This document shows positions 1-7,482 of a stretch of 34,505 nt of DNA, one piece after another; the first letter of the stretch is position 1, and each line of letters opens with the position of its first letter. The notes beneath the pieces are model-generated. The model was not told where the DNA came from. It saw nothing but the letters and a program-made list of their open reading frames with translations, and did not search any database. The translations under genes and the position numbers were made by a program. The DNA is from Celeribacter persicus (lineage in GTDB: Bacteria > Pseudomonadota > Alphaproteobacteria > Rhodobacterales > Rhodobacteraceae): assembly GCF_003050785.1 (NCBI RefSeq), contig NZ_QAOH01000024.1, positions 1 through 34,505 of the forward strand, read 5' to 3'.

Positions 1-2
1 TC

Positions 3-1883
3 ATGATTATCCAAAGCGGAAACCTGAAAATGAATCACCAGAACAACAGCTTGAAGCCCCGAACTCAGCATAATGCTGACGCGGCATATTATGTTGGCTC
101 GTACTTGCAGCATTCCTTCCCGGTGCAACTCTATGAGCCCTTCACCGACAGCGAGGGCAATCTCTCCTCGCGCCCGGTGTTCCGGGACGGTCAGCCGGTC
201 GAGAGCCGCGAGGCCGTCGCCCGGCGGGACGAGATGCTCCAACAGCTCGGCTCGCTGCCGCCGGTTCCGGGCGCGCTCGACCAGATCGTGCAGCGTTTCG
301 GCACGGATGTGGTGGCGGAGGTCACGGGGCGGTCCCGCCGCATCGTGCGCAAGGGCGATGGCGCATTGGCCCGCCTGGCCGTCGAGAACCGCGCGCCCTC
401 CGCGAACCTTGCCGAGACTTCGGCTTTCATGGATGACCAGAAGCGCATCCTCATCTTCTCTGATGCCGGGGGCACGGGGCGCAGCTATCACGCGGACCTC
501 TCGGTGCGGAACCAGCGCCTGCGGGTGCACTACCTGCTGGAGCCGGGCTGGAAGGCCGATGCCGCCATTCAGGGGCTCGGGCGCACTAACCGCACCAATC
601 AGGCGCAACCGCCGCTCTTCCGGCCCATCGCCACGGATGTGAAGGCCGAGAAGCGGTTCCTCAGCACGATCGCCCGTCGTCTCGACACGCTGGGTGCGAT
701 CACGCGCGGGCAGCGCCAGACCGGCGGCCAAGGCCTGTTCCGGCCCGAGGACAATCTGGAATCCGCCTATGCCCGCGATGCCTTGCGCCAGCTCTATTTG
801 GCTGTAGTGCGTAGCAAGGTTGAGGGCTGCTCGCTGGAGAGGTTTGAATCCGCCACCGGCCTGAAGCTGATGGACGCGAACGGCATCAAGGACGACCTGC
901 CGCCGATCACCACCTTCCTCAACCGTCTGCTGGCGCTGACCATTGAGTTGCAGGGCATCCTGTTCTCGGCCTTTGAGCAGCTTCTGCAGGCCCGGATCGA
1001 CGGGGCGATTGCATCGGGCACCTATGACAAGGGGCTGGAGACGCTGCGCGCAGAGAGCTTTGTTGTCACCGACCGGCAGGTGATCCACACCCATCCCGGC
1101 ACCGGCGCGGAAACCCGGATCCTGACCCTGACCGAACGCAAGCGCAATCAGCCGGTCACGCTCGATGCAGCCTTGGCGGAACTGGATGATCCCCGCGCAA
1201 GATTGCTCATCAACGAGCGATCCGGACGGGCTGCTGTGCTGGTCCCGACCACCAGCGTCATGCTGGATGATGGTGAGATCGAAGGGCGCGTGCGGCTGAT
1301 CCGGCCGATGGAGGCGATGAACATGCCGGTGCGGGCGATGGGCGAGACCCACTGGGTCGAGGCCGAGCGCGCTGCCTTCGCCTCGGCCTGGCAGGCCGAG
1401 TTGGACGAAGTGCCGGAGTTCACCGACAGCATCCTGCATATGGTGACCGGGCTGCTGCTGCCGATCTGGAAGCGCCTGCCGCAGGACTCCTCCCGCGTCT
1501 ATCGGCTCCAGACCGACGAGGGCGAGCGCATCATCGGTCGCCGGGTCTCGCCCGCATGGGCGGCGAATGCCGCCACCAGCGGAGTTGCGACCAGCATCAC
1601 GCCGGACGAGGCCTATGCCGCGCTGATCGAGGGCCGGACGATCTTCGATCTCGCCGAAGGGCTCCAACTGCGCCGGTCCCGCGTCATGGCCGCGAACCGG
1701 ATCGAACTCACCGGCTTCACCGAGACCATGCGCGATCGGCTGCGAACCTATGGTCTCTTCAGGGAGATCATCTCCTGGAAACTCCGCTTCTTCGTGCCGG
1801 TGGGCACATCGGGGCCGGAGATCATCGGCAAACTGCTTGACCGCTTCCCGGTCGAGCGCATCTCCGAGCGGGGAGCTGCGTGA
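3..1883 (+). CDS. Strawberry-notch-type helicase, C-terminal part (N-terminally truncated)
   Basis: The protein matches the C-terminal helicase half of the large strawberry-notch/DEAD-like helicases carried by alphaproteobacterial plasmids and ICEs, whose full form is well over 1000 residues. Visible family blocks are the FPVQLYEP start of the conserved region near residue 39, the SDAGGTGRSYHA block near 153-164, and AIQGLGRTNRTNQ near 188-200, which resembles helicase motif VI. The ATP-binding motif I and DEAD-type motif II that should precede are absent, so ATPase activity is unlikely from this piece alone. The first ~35 residues (nt 3-110) are AT-richer and do not look like the family, suggesting a replacement junction. 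The start is uncertain: ATG at 3, ATG at 30, or none used. The gene ends in a TGATG overlap with the Toprim gene downstream. Family assignment is firm; whether this piece is functional is doubtful. Confidence 0.75.
   Translation: MIIQSGNLKMNHQNNSLKPRTQHNADAAYYVGSYLQHSFPVQLYEPFTDSEGNLSSRPVFRDGQPVESREAVARRDEMLQQLGSLPPVPGALDQIVQRFGTDVVAEVTGRSRRIVRKGDGALARLAVENRAPSANLAETSAFMDDQKRILIFSDAGGTGRSYHADLSVRNQRLRVHYLLEPGWKADAAIQGLGRTNRTNQAQPPLFRPIATDVKAEKRFLSTIARRLDTLGAITRGQRQTGGQGLFRPEDNLESAYARDALRQLYLAVVRSKVEGCSLERFESATGLKLMDANGIKDDLPPITTFLNRLLALTIELQGILFSAFEQLLQARIDGAIASGTYDKGLETLRAESFVVTDRQVIHTHPGTGAETRILTLTERKRNQPVTLDAALAELDDPRARLLINERSGRAAVLVPTTSVMLDDGEIEGRVRLIRPMEAMNMPVRAMGETHWVEAERAAFASAWQAELDEVPEFTDSILHMVTGLLLPIWKRLPQDSSRVYRLQTDEGERIIGRRVSPAWAANAATSGVATSITPDEAYAALIEGRTIFDLAEGLQLRRSRVMAANRIELTGFTETMRDRLRTYGLFREIISWKLRFFVPVGTSGPEIIGKLLDRFPVERISERGAA
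65..79. repeat. 15-bp perfect palindrome near the helicase truncation junction
   Basis: Arms TCAGCAT and ATGCTGA flank a single central A. It lies in the AT-richer stretch that replaces the expected helicase N-terminal coding sequence. It could be part of the end of a lost mobile element or chance; no further support is visible. Confidence 0.3.
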
Positions 1884-2929
1884 TGGCACGTCTCAACGCT
1901 TCCGAGCTGGCGCAGCGTCTTGGTCGCCAAGCCGAGGCGGTGTGCCGCCGCTATCTCTCGAATGGGCGCAAACAGGGCAATTACTGGCAGGTTGGGGATG
2001 TGCGAAACACGCCCGGTCGTTCGATGTTCGTTCGCCTGACCGGGCCGGAGTCCGGCAAGGGCGCGGCCGGCAAATGGACCGATGCGCAGAGCGGGGAACA
2101 TGGCGATCTGCTCGACGTGATCGGCGAAAGCCTCGGCCTCATCGATTTCGCGGATGTCGCCGAAGAAGCCCGCCGCTTCCTAAGCCTGCCGCATCCCGAA
2201 CTGGAGCCAAAGTCCCACCGATCCCGAACACCGCCAGCACCATCCGGATCGTCCGAAGCGGCCCGTCGCCTCTGGCGCATGACGCAGCCGCTCGCCGGCA
2301 GTCTCGCAGAGACGTACTTACGGCAACGCGGCATTGCGGATTTACGCGGAACCGCAAATCTGCGCTTCCATCCGACCTGCTACTGGCGACCCGAGGGCGA
2401 TGGGCCGACAGAAACCTGGCCCGCCATAATCGCCGCCGTCACCGATCTCGACGGCAGGATCACCGGCGCACATCGCACCTGGATTCAACGTGACGGTTCC
2501 GGGAAAGCGTCGGTCGATCCACCGAGAAAGGCGATGGGAGACCTGCTCGGAAACGCCGTCCGGTATGGCAAGGCGCAGGATGTCATGGCGGCAGGCGAGG
2601 GGATCGAAACCATTCTCTCGCTGCGCCAGGCATTGCCGATCATGCCGATGGTCTCCGCACTTTCAGCCGGGCATCTCTCCGCCATCCAGTTCTCCCCGCA
2701 TCTGCGCAGGCTCTACATCGTCCGCGACAACGATCCGGCAGGCGACGCCGCACGGGACAGTCTGGTGGACCGGGCCATCGAGGCCGGGATCGAGGCCATC
2801 ACGCTTTCCCCCATGCTGGGAGATTTCAACGACGATCTCGTCAGCTTCGGCCTGGAGGCGCTTCGGGCGCAGATTCGGGTGCAGATTGCCCCTGAGGACG
2901 TCAGCCGTTTCATGTCGTGCGCGCCATAG
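1883..2929 (+). CDS. Toprim domain protein (primase-like)
   Basis: A 348-residue protein starting at the ATG that overlaps the stop of the helicase gene (GTG at 1880 is an alternative). The N-terminal ~100 residues resemble the primase-like domain that precedes Toprim in alphaproteobacterial mobile elements. The C-terminal third carries a Toprim core: a glutamate in the AAGEGIET segment (residues ~235-242) and an acidic patch in IVRDNDPAGD (~280-289), the expected metal-binding positions. It probably synthesises or processes primers on element DNA during conjugative or vegetative replication. Translational coupling with the helicase fits a DNA-processing role. No zinc-binding motif was seen, so it is a primase-related protein rather than a full DnaG. 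Confidence 0.75.
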   Translation: MARLNASELAQRLGRQAEAVCRRYLSNGRKQGNYWQVGDVRNTPGRSMFVRLTGPESGKGAAGKWTDAQSGEHGDLLDVIGESLGLIDFADVAEEARRFLSLPHPELEPKSHRSRTPPAPSGSSEAARRLWRMTQPLAGSLAETYLRQRGIADLRGTANLRFHPTCYWRPEGDGPTETWPAIIAAVTDLDGRITGAHRTWIQRDGSGKASVDPPRKAMGDLLGNAVRYGKAQDVMAAGEGIETILSLRQALPIMPMVSALSAGHLSAIQFSPHLRRLYIVRDNDPAGDAARDSLVDRAIEAGIEAITLSPMLGDFNDDLVSFGLEALRAQIRVQIAPEDVSRFMSCAP

Positions 2930-3274
2930 CCAGAGAGGGCCGTGATCGAGGATAACCGATCCCGCCATGGGCAAGGGGTGTAGCACCTCGGCAAAAGACC
3001 CGCGCCTTGGCCTTCTTGAGAGGGCGAGCGGCCCACAAACGCTCCGGCCCGGCAATGGCGGCGCCCGACTGATTTCCGTCGGCGGCCCGCCACCCCACGC
3101 GACAGGTCGCGTGGGGACCCCGTCTCCCCCGCCTTTACAGCGCGAAACAAATCAGCCGGGCTTTGCCATCAAGGCCCTGAGCCAAAGGGCTCGGGCTGCC
3201 CGGCCGGAACGCCCGTGGGCTTGTCGTCGCCATGAAGGCCGCGACGGTCGCGGTCCAGCCGAAGGACTCATCCC
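2930..3274 (+). other. Non-coding stretch with two strong inverted repeats
   Basis: No convincing gene is present in these 345 bases. It contains an 11-bp perfect inverted repeat with a 2-nt spacer at 3093-3116 and a 7-bp perfect inverted repeat at 3239-3253 close to the DUF2493 start. It probably holds the leader and promoter of the DUF2493 gene, but no clear -35/-10 pair is recognisable. Confidence 0.5.
3093..3116. repeat. 11-bp perfect inverted repeat
   Basis: CCCCACGCGAC at 3093-3103 pairs perfectly with GTCGCGTGGGG at 3106-3116 across an AG spacer. A 2-nt spacer is too tight for a good RNA hairpin loop unless the innermost pairs open, so a protein-binding site is as likely as a terminator. 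No T-tract follows. Confidence 0.6.
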
Positions 3275-4201
3275 ATGTATGCCCATGACGAATACGAACC
3301 CGATCACGGCATGTCCCCGACCGGCCATGTCATCGAAGACCTCGAACTCTATGGCTACCGTCCCGCCGAGGACGAGGCCGATCCCCGGATCACACCCGAA
3401 GACGACGCGATCCGGGGCGCAGTCTCCGACATCTTCGACGCCCTGATCTCCACCATGGCCGACACGAGCCTCGATTCCGACCTCGACGAGATCCTGTGGT
3501 CCACCGTCAACACCTTCCATCGTGCCGTCGAGCGGACCGAACGCAAACTCGACGACAACGAGCAGGCGCAGAGGCGCCTTCAGCGGGAACAGGACGGCAG
3601 CGAGGTCAAATCCGTCCAGCTCGAAACCCTGATCGGTATCGGCCAGAGCCTGATCGAGCGCCGCGACAGCATGGAGACCTTCCGCGAGACCGCCGCCGAC
3701 CTCTACCTGCGCAGCACCGGCACGCCCTGGTCGCCGCGCTCCGGCTCACGGGTCAACCATCGCCAGATGACCTCGGCCATGATCGACAGCCGTGACTTCA
3801 TCGCCGCAAAACGCCGGGCCGACAACGAGGTGCTGCTGCCCGCCGGACCGAAGATTGCCTTCTCGGGCGGGGATACCACCGATCACCGGCTGATCTGGGA
3901 CAGGCTCGATCAGGTCCACGCCAAGCATCCCGACATGGTGCTCCTGCACGGTGGATCGCCGAAGGGTGCCGAACGTATCGCGGCCACCTGGGCCGACAAT
4001 CGCAAGGTACCGCAGATTGCCTTCAAGCCTGACTGGACCAAACACGCCAAGGCCGCGCCGTTCAAGCGCAACGACCGGATGCTCGATACCATGCCGATCG
4101 GGGTCATCGTCTTCCCGGGTACCGGCATTCAGGAAAACTTGGCCGACAAGGCCCGCAAGATGGGTATCCCGGTCTACCGCCTCGCGGAGGGCAGCGCGTG
4201 A
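3275..4201 (+). CDS. DUF2493 (SLOG-like) protein
   Basis: A 308-residue protein. Residues ~1-185 are an acidic, helical N-terminal region. Residues ~195-300 are a Rossmann-like DUF2493 domain: KIAFSGGD near 192-199, then LLHGGSPKGAERIA near 227-240 as the nucleotide-binding glycine segment, and GVIVFPGTG near 279-287. The family belongs to the SLOG superfamily, expected to bind nucleotides or nucleotide-derived ligands, and is a frequent passenger of alphaproteobacterial ICEs; its role there is not established. An AAGGA ribosome-binding site lies 8 nt before the ATG. The gene stands alone, with a hairpin leader before it and a terminator-like hairpin after it. Confidence 0.8.
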   Translation: MYAHDEYEPDHGMSPTGHVIEDLELYGYRPAEDEADPRITPEDDAIRGAVSDIFDALISTMADTSLDSDLDEILWSTVNTFHRAVERTERKLDDNEQAQRRLQREQDGSEVKSVQLETLIGIGQSLIERRDSMETFRETAADLYLRSTGTPWSPRSGSRVNHRQMTSAMIDSRDFIAAKRRADNEVLLPAGPKIAFSGGDTTDHRLIWDRLDQVHAKHPDMVLLHGGSPKGAERIAATWADNRKVPQIAFKPDWTKHAKAAPFKRNDRMLDTMPIGVIVFPGTGIQENLADKARKMGIPVYRLAEGSA

Positions 4202-4228
4202 GCGCTGCCAGCAATCCATCGACACCAT

Positions 4229-4256
4229 GCCCGGCAGAACTCTCGCCATGCCGGGC
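4229..4256 (+). terminator. Terminator-like hairpin after the DUF2493 gene
   Basis: GCCCGGCA (4229-4236) pairs perfectly with TGCCGGGC (4249-4256) across a 12-nt loop, followed by GATTTC. It lies 27 nt after the stop codon. The T-run is short, so termination may be weak. Confidence 0.45.
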
Positions 4257-4334
4257 GATTTCATGCTATGTTCGCCTTGCGCCATGGTGGTGGTGGAAGG
4301 CGCGACCGTTCCAAGTCAAATCGGAGACTCCACC

Positions 4335-4772
4335 ATGATCGTTCTCGGAATCCTTACATCTTTCGCGGCCATTGCGGGCCTGTGCTGGTTGGTGTTCAAC
4401 CTCGCGCTCTTCGCCCTGCCGTTTCTCGTCGGACTTCATACCGGCATTTGGGCCTATGGAACCGGCGCAGGCTGGTTCGGTGCAATCCTCGTCGGCGGCT
4501 TCGCCGCAGGGTTGACGCTTGCCATCGGTCAGGTGCTGATCATGCTCGTGCGCCCGCTCTGGGCGCGGTTTGTCATCGCGCTGATCTTCGTGGTGCCGGC
4601 GGTGCTCGCTGGCTTCCACGCAACCCTCGGGATCGCCAGGGCCATGATGCCCTCGGAGACCTGGCAGATGATCTTCGCCGTCATCGGCGCTGGCGCTGTA
4701 GGCGTTTCCGCCTTTCTCCGCATTGCCTGTTCGGCAGCCGAGCTTTCGGACAGCTCTCCCGTGAGCGCCTGA
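4335..4772 (+). CDS. Small inner-membrane protein, unknown function
   Basis: A 145-residue protein starting at ATG 4335 after GGAGACTCCACC. It is strongly hydrophobic, with about four predicted membrane segments: residues ~2-28, ~33-55, ~68-88 and ~104-126. The C-terminal tail is short and polar. I do not recognise the family and see no catalytic motif. Its place between DUF2493 and DUF736 genes in a mobile-element backbone suggests an accessory role, but that is only context. A longer upstream extension of the same frame exists but overlaps the DUF2493 gene and is less plausible than this start. Confidence 0.6.
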   Translation: MIVLGILTSFAAIAGLCWLVFNLALFALPFLVGLHTGIWAYGTGAGWFGAILVGGFAAGLTLAIGQVLIMLVRPLWARFVIALIFVVPAVLAGFHATLGIARAMMPSETWQMIFAVIGAGAVGVSAFLRIACSAAELSDSSPVSA

Positions 4773-5328
4773 CACTGCAGGCGATCCGATGAGGCGGGGC
4801 CTGATCAGTGCTGGACTGTCATCCTAATCGTCAGATTGCCGGTATGGGGCGGTGTGCGGATCGGCATGAGGCCCGCGTCGCGACCGGTGGCCGTGCGGTG
4901 GGAATGGCGGACCGTTCGAGCGGCAAATCGCACCTGCGATCGCGGGGAGGGACGCCGGGCGGGGCGCCTGGAGAGTGATGCGTATGGCCTGTCGCGGGTG
5001 AGCCAATTCGCCGGTGAAAAGCCGGTCAGGTTGAGGGGCATCCACGGTTGCCAGCGTCTCCGTTCTGACCCGTCCCATGTCCGCTCCATACGGCCCTTTC
5101 AATGGCCTGATCTGGCCGAAGACCGGCTGTGCCTCGACCGGCTTGGCGCAACAGCGCCGCCATAACTTTCTTCCCCTGGGCTGCGCCCATTCCGCGCGGA
5201 ACAAGAAAGTTCTGCCTGTGCTGTCCAGCCCCCAGCACGCCGGGGGTGCGCCGCCGGTCGTCTCCGGCCTGTCGATCGCCATCGGGCCGCAATGGTGCGG
5301 ACCCGGAAACGGAAAACGGAGACTTAAA
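4773..5328 (+). other. Long leader region, no gene, structured 3' half
   Basis: These 556 bases contain no open frame that looks like protein. The 3' half (5164-5300) is rich in inverted repeats: a 9-bp outer stem enclosing two hairpins at 5164-5211 and another hairpin at 5287-5300, just before the DUF736 start. It may encode a structured 5' leader or a small RNA. Confidence 0.45.
5164..5211 (+). ncRNA. Candidate structured leader (three-way-junction fold)
   Basis: AACTTTCTT (5164-5172) pairs perfectly with AAGAAAGTT (5203-5211). Inside lie a TGGGC/GCCCA hairpin (5177-5189) and the 10-bp palindrome TCCGCGCGGA (5191-5200). Together they draw a closed stem with two inner hairpins about 120 nt upstream of the DUF736 start. 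The fold was read by eye; no known riboswitch or RNA family was recognised. Confidence 0.35.
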
Positions 5329-5652
5329 ATGGCAACCATCGGCACCTTCAAGAAGACCGGCAACGAATTCACCGGCGAAATCGTCACCCTCAGCGTCCAG
5401 GTCCAGGGCGTGCGCATCGTTCCCGACACCCGCGCCACCGGCGAGAACGCCCCCAGCCACCGGGTCCTGGTCGGCCGCGCCGAGATCGGCGCCGCCTGGT
5501 CCAAGCGGTCCAATGAGGGCCGCGACTATCTGGGCCTCAAGCTGGACGATCCGAGCTTCACCGCCCCGATCTACGCCAACCTCTTCGACGACGAGGACGG
5601 CGAGAGCTACGCTCTGATCTGGTCCCGCCCCAACGGTCGCCGCGGCGAATAA
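5329..5652 (+). CDS. DUF736 family protein (copy 1)
   Basis: A 107-residue protein beginning MATIGTFK, the characteristic start of DUF736 proteins, with the conserved R-V-x-x-R-A-E-I-G-A-A-W core near residues 47-57 and a C-terminal ALIWSRP near 96-102. DUF736 proteins are small soluble proteins found almost only on alphaproteobacterial plasmids, ICEs and symbiosis islands; the biochemical role is unknown. A CGGAGA ribosome-binding site precedes the ATG. A second, divergent DUF736 gene lies at 10983-11318 in the transfer operon, so the element carries two paralogues. Confidence 0.85.
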   Translation: MATIGTFKKTGNEFTGEIVTLSVQVQGVRIVPDTRATGENAPSHRVLVGRAEIGAAWSKRSNEGRDYLGLKLDDPSFTAPIYANLFDDEDGESYALIWSRPNGRRGE

Positions 5653-5663
5653 CGCCGTCGCGA

Positions 5664-5687
5664 GGCCCCGGTCGAAAGGCCGGGGCC
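5664..5687 (+). terminator. Stable hairpin with GAAA tetraloop after DUF736
   Basis: GGCCCCGG (5664-5671) pairs with CCGGGGCC (5680-5687); the stem extends inward by a T-G and a C-G pair to close on GAAA (5674-5677). It starts 11 nt after the stop. No T-tract follows, so it may be a terminator or a 3'-end stabiliser. Confidence 0.45.
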
Positions 5688-5760
5688 GACCGCCAAGCCG
5701 GGCAACCGAATCGGTTCCCGAAATATGCGACGCCAAAGCGAAAACGCGATGTAAACACGT

Positions 5761-5804
5761 CAGAATTTTGGTGGTGAAATTCTGATAAGCGACTATAATA
5801 GTCG
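5761..5804 (+). promoter_or_regulatory. Promoter with overlapping palindromic operators for the XRE gene
   Basis: Two adjacent palindromes are visible. CAGAATTT (5761-5768) and AAATTCTG (5777-5784) are separated by 8 nt. CGACTAT (5790-5796), a central A, and ATAGTCG (5798-5804) form a 15-bp palindrome that contains a perfect TATAAT -10 hexamer at 5794-5799. A repressor bound here would block RNA polymerase. The most obvious candidate is the HTH protein encoded 43 nt downstream. Confidence 0.65.
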
Positions 5805-5846
5805 TAGTTCTGGCGTTTGCGCCGGGCCGGATGGGAGGTGATCTGC

Positions 5847-6095
5847 ATGATCACCGCCCGACAATCACGGGCCGCGCGGGCGCTTCTTGGCTGGACACAG
5901 GAGCAGCTGGCGGATGAGGCCCGGGTATCTTTGACCGCGCTCAAGCGCCTCGAGTCCGAAAGCGGGCTCGAGGTCTATGAGACCACGCGCGATCAGGTCC
6001 GACGGGCTTTCGAGGCGAATGGCATTCTGCTCCTGAACTCCGACCAGGGGATAGGAGTGATGCATGTTCAGGCGAAGGCTGCCTCGAAGGCCTGA
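5847..6095 (+). CDS. XRE-family HTH repressor (small)
   Basis: An 82-residue protein, with the HTH at residues ~7-32 (ARALLGWTQEQLADEARVS followed by ALKRLE). ATG 5847 was chosen because GGGAGGTGATC sits just before it; a TTG at 5817 would extend the frame without adding domain. Almost the whole protein is the DNA-binding domain plus a short dimerisation tail, as in controller-type repressors. The upstream palindrome over the -10 box suggests autoregulation. It directly precedes DUF2285 genes, an arrangement reminiscent of the HTH regulator QseC next to QseM in Mesorhizobium ICEs, though there the genes are divergent. Equivalence to QseC is inference. Confidence 0.75.
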   Translation: MITARQSRAARALLGWTQEQLADEARVSLTALKRLESESGLEVYETTRDQVRRAFEANGILLLNSDQGIGVMHVQAKAASKA

Positions 6096-6188
6096 CCTTT
6101 CCGGCAGGTTTTGCAGAGAGCCGGATTGCGCTATTGCCGTGCTCACAAAACTGTCAACTGGCTGTGCTAAGGATGTGCAGCAAACGCC

Positions 6189-6464
6189 GTGGGGATGCGC
6201 GTGACGATCAGCAGCTTGCAGGATGTACCGCCGCAGGGGGACGTGGTGACTGAGTATGACCGTCATCACATGGCGCAGTATATGCGTTTGCTCGATGCTG
6301 CAGGCGAGGGCGCGAGCTGGCAGGAGGCCGCGCAGATCATTCTAGGTCTCGATGCGCAGACAGAGCCAGAGCGGGTGCGTCTGGTCCATGACGCACATCT
6401 TGAACGCGCGCGTTGGTTGAGCTCGGAAGGGTATCGGCAGTTGGCGGCGGGGCGAACCGCCTGA
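6189..6464 (+). CDS. DUF2285 protein, QseM-like antiactivator candidate
   Basis: A 91-residue protein (GTG at 6189; ATG at 6195 also possible). Residues ~24-88, from YDRHHMAQYMRLLDA to RWLSSEGYRQLAAG, resemble stand-alone DUF2285 proteins. In the Mesorhizobium symbiosis ICE, the DUF2285 protein QseM binds and inhibits the excision activator FseA and the quorum-sensing activator TraR. The present gene lies 106 nt upstream of an FseA-like split gene, which supports an antiactivator role. A perfect 11-bp hairpin follows its stop. The DUF2285 call is fairly sure; QseM-like function is inference, and no TraR/TraI homologue is seen in this window. Confidence 0.65.
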   Translation: MGMRVTISSLQDVPPQGDVVTEYDRHHMAQYMRLLDAAGEGASWQEAAQIILGLDAQTEPERVRLVHDAHLERARWLSSEGYRQLAAGRTA

Positions 6465-6466
6465 GG

Positions 6467-6491
6467 AGGTGATGCGTGCCACGCATCACCT
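6467..6491 (+). terminator. Perfect 11-bp hairpin between the two DUF2285 genes
   Basis: AGGTGATGCGT (6467-6477) pairs perfectly with ACGCATCACCT (6481-6491) around the triloop GCC. It begins 3 nt after the stop of the QseM-like gene. There is no T-tract, so it could act as a terminator, an mRNA boundary, or a palindromic binding site controlling the FseA-like gene. Confidence 0.5.
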
Positions 6492-6570
6492 GATGCCTTG
6501 GGGCGGGCTTCCCAAGTGATTGATCTCTTGGAATCCTTTCTTGTGATCAACCCAGGGGAGAGGCGATGCC

Positions 6571-7345
6571 ATGCAACCTGATCGCTCGAATTGGCGTGAC
6601 CAGGCCGCCTACGACTATCTTGATGATCTGGCTGCGCCGGACCTCGGCTGGGAATGCCTGCGCCGCAATCCCGAATATCAGCATGACTACGCGAAGCTCG
6701 CAGGAGAACCCCCGGAGAGGGTTGATCTGATGGATCAGGTCGGCCGTCGATGGGGGTTGTGCTTTCCCGATCCGGCCCGGGCTGCCCGCCTCCGTTGCGG
6801 AGGTGTTCTGGTGTCCGGCGGTCGATACAGGTGTCGTGGTGCTCGTTGCCGCCCCCGAGGCACTGGCCGAAGAGTCAGACGCCCCCGGTAGTGAAATAGT
6901 CGCCCCGACGGGCAGGGCGTCCCCCATTGGCAAGCACCTGCGCCACAGGCTGCCGGACGGGACATACCTGCATCTCGTCGCTCCCCTGAAAGACCGTGGT
7001 CGGCTTGTCGCCACCGTTCCTCTCGGCCTCGAGGGTCTCGATCGCATCGAAGCAATCCAGCGGCTCCTGGCGGATCAGCATCGACGTCGATCCATCCCCC
7101 GCGACACCCGCCTGACCGCGCAGCAGAAAGCGCGCCTGCGGCGTGTCCTTCAAGCCTCCGACGCAGCCTTCCATGGCGCGACCCAGAAGCAGATCGCCGA
7201 GGTCTTGTTCCGTACCGGTCACCTGGACCGCGATGAATGGCAGGTGTCCTCGGCCCGTTTTGCCGTCTCCAGCCTCCTTCGCGAGGGACGTGACCTGATC
7301 GCAGGCGGCTATCGCAAGCTCCTGCGTCACCAGCGCCGCCTTTAG
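6571..7345 (+). CDS. FseA-like DUF6499/DUF2285 activator, two frames joined by +1 shift
   Basis: Frame 1 (6571-6891) starts at ATG after GGGGAGAGG and encodes a DUF6499 segment, NWRDQAAYDYLDDL to LRRNPEYQHDY (residues ~6-40), then DQVGRRWGLCFPDPARAA, after which the frame becomes basic nonsense. Frame +1 is open from 6731 to 7345 and carries the continuation (VFWCPAVDTGVVVLVAAP) and a C-terminal DUF2285 domain from RLTAQQKARLRR to IAGGYRKLLR. Joining them with one +1 slip gives exactly 258 codons including the stop (775 nt minus 1). The slip must lie between 6731 and about 6800, most likely in the C/G-rich run around 6765-6790. This is the layout of fseA in the Mesorhizobium symbiosis ICE, made by programmed +1 frameshifting, where FseA activates the excisionase gene. 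A simple inactivating frameshift is the alternative. Confidence 0.7.
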
Positions 7346-7482
7346 GTCGGGGATCCCGCGCCGCGGTGTGCGGATTTACCCCTGCCAACTCCCCACTGCA
7401 TCTGACCGGACGCGCTTCGCCATCGTGACCGTCATCAGCCGCTGTTTCGCGGCACTGGTCACACACAGTAGGGAGACGCCCG

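Noticed and set aside
4824-5513. 229-codon minus-strand open frame in the DUF736 leader
   Set aside because: It overlaps the DUF736 coding region antisense, lacks a ribosome-binding site and has no domain; the leader structure is a better explanation.
5704-5716. AACCG/CGGTT inverted repeat
   Set aside because: Only 5-bp arms; such repeats are expected by chance in this composition.
5817-5846. TTG start for the XRE gene
   Set aside because: ATG 5847 has GGGAGGTG at a suitable distance and the extra residues add no domain.
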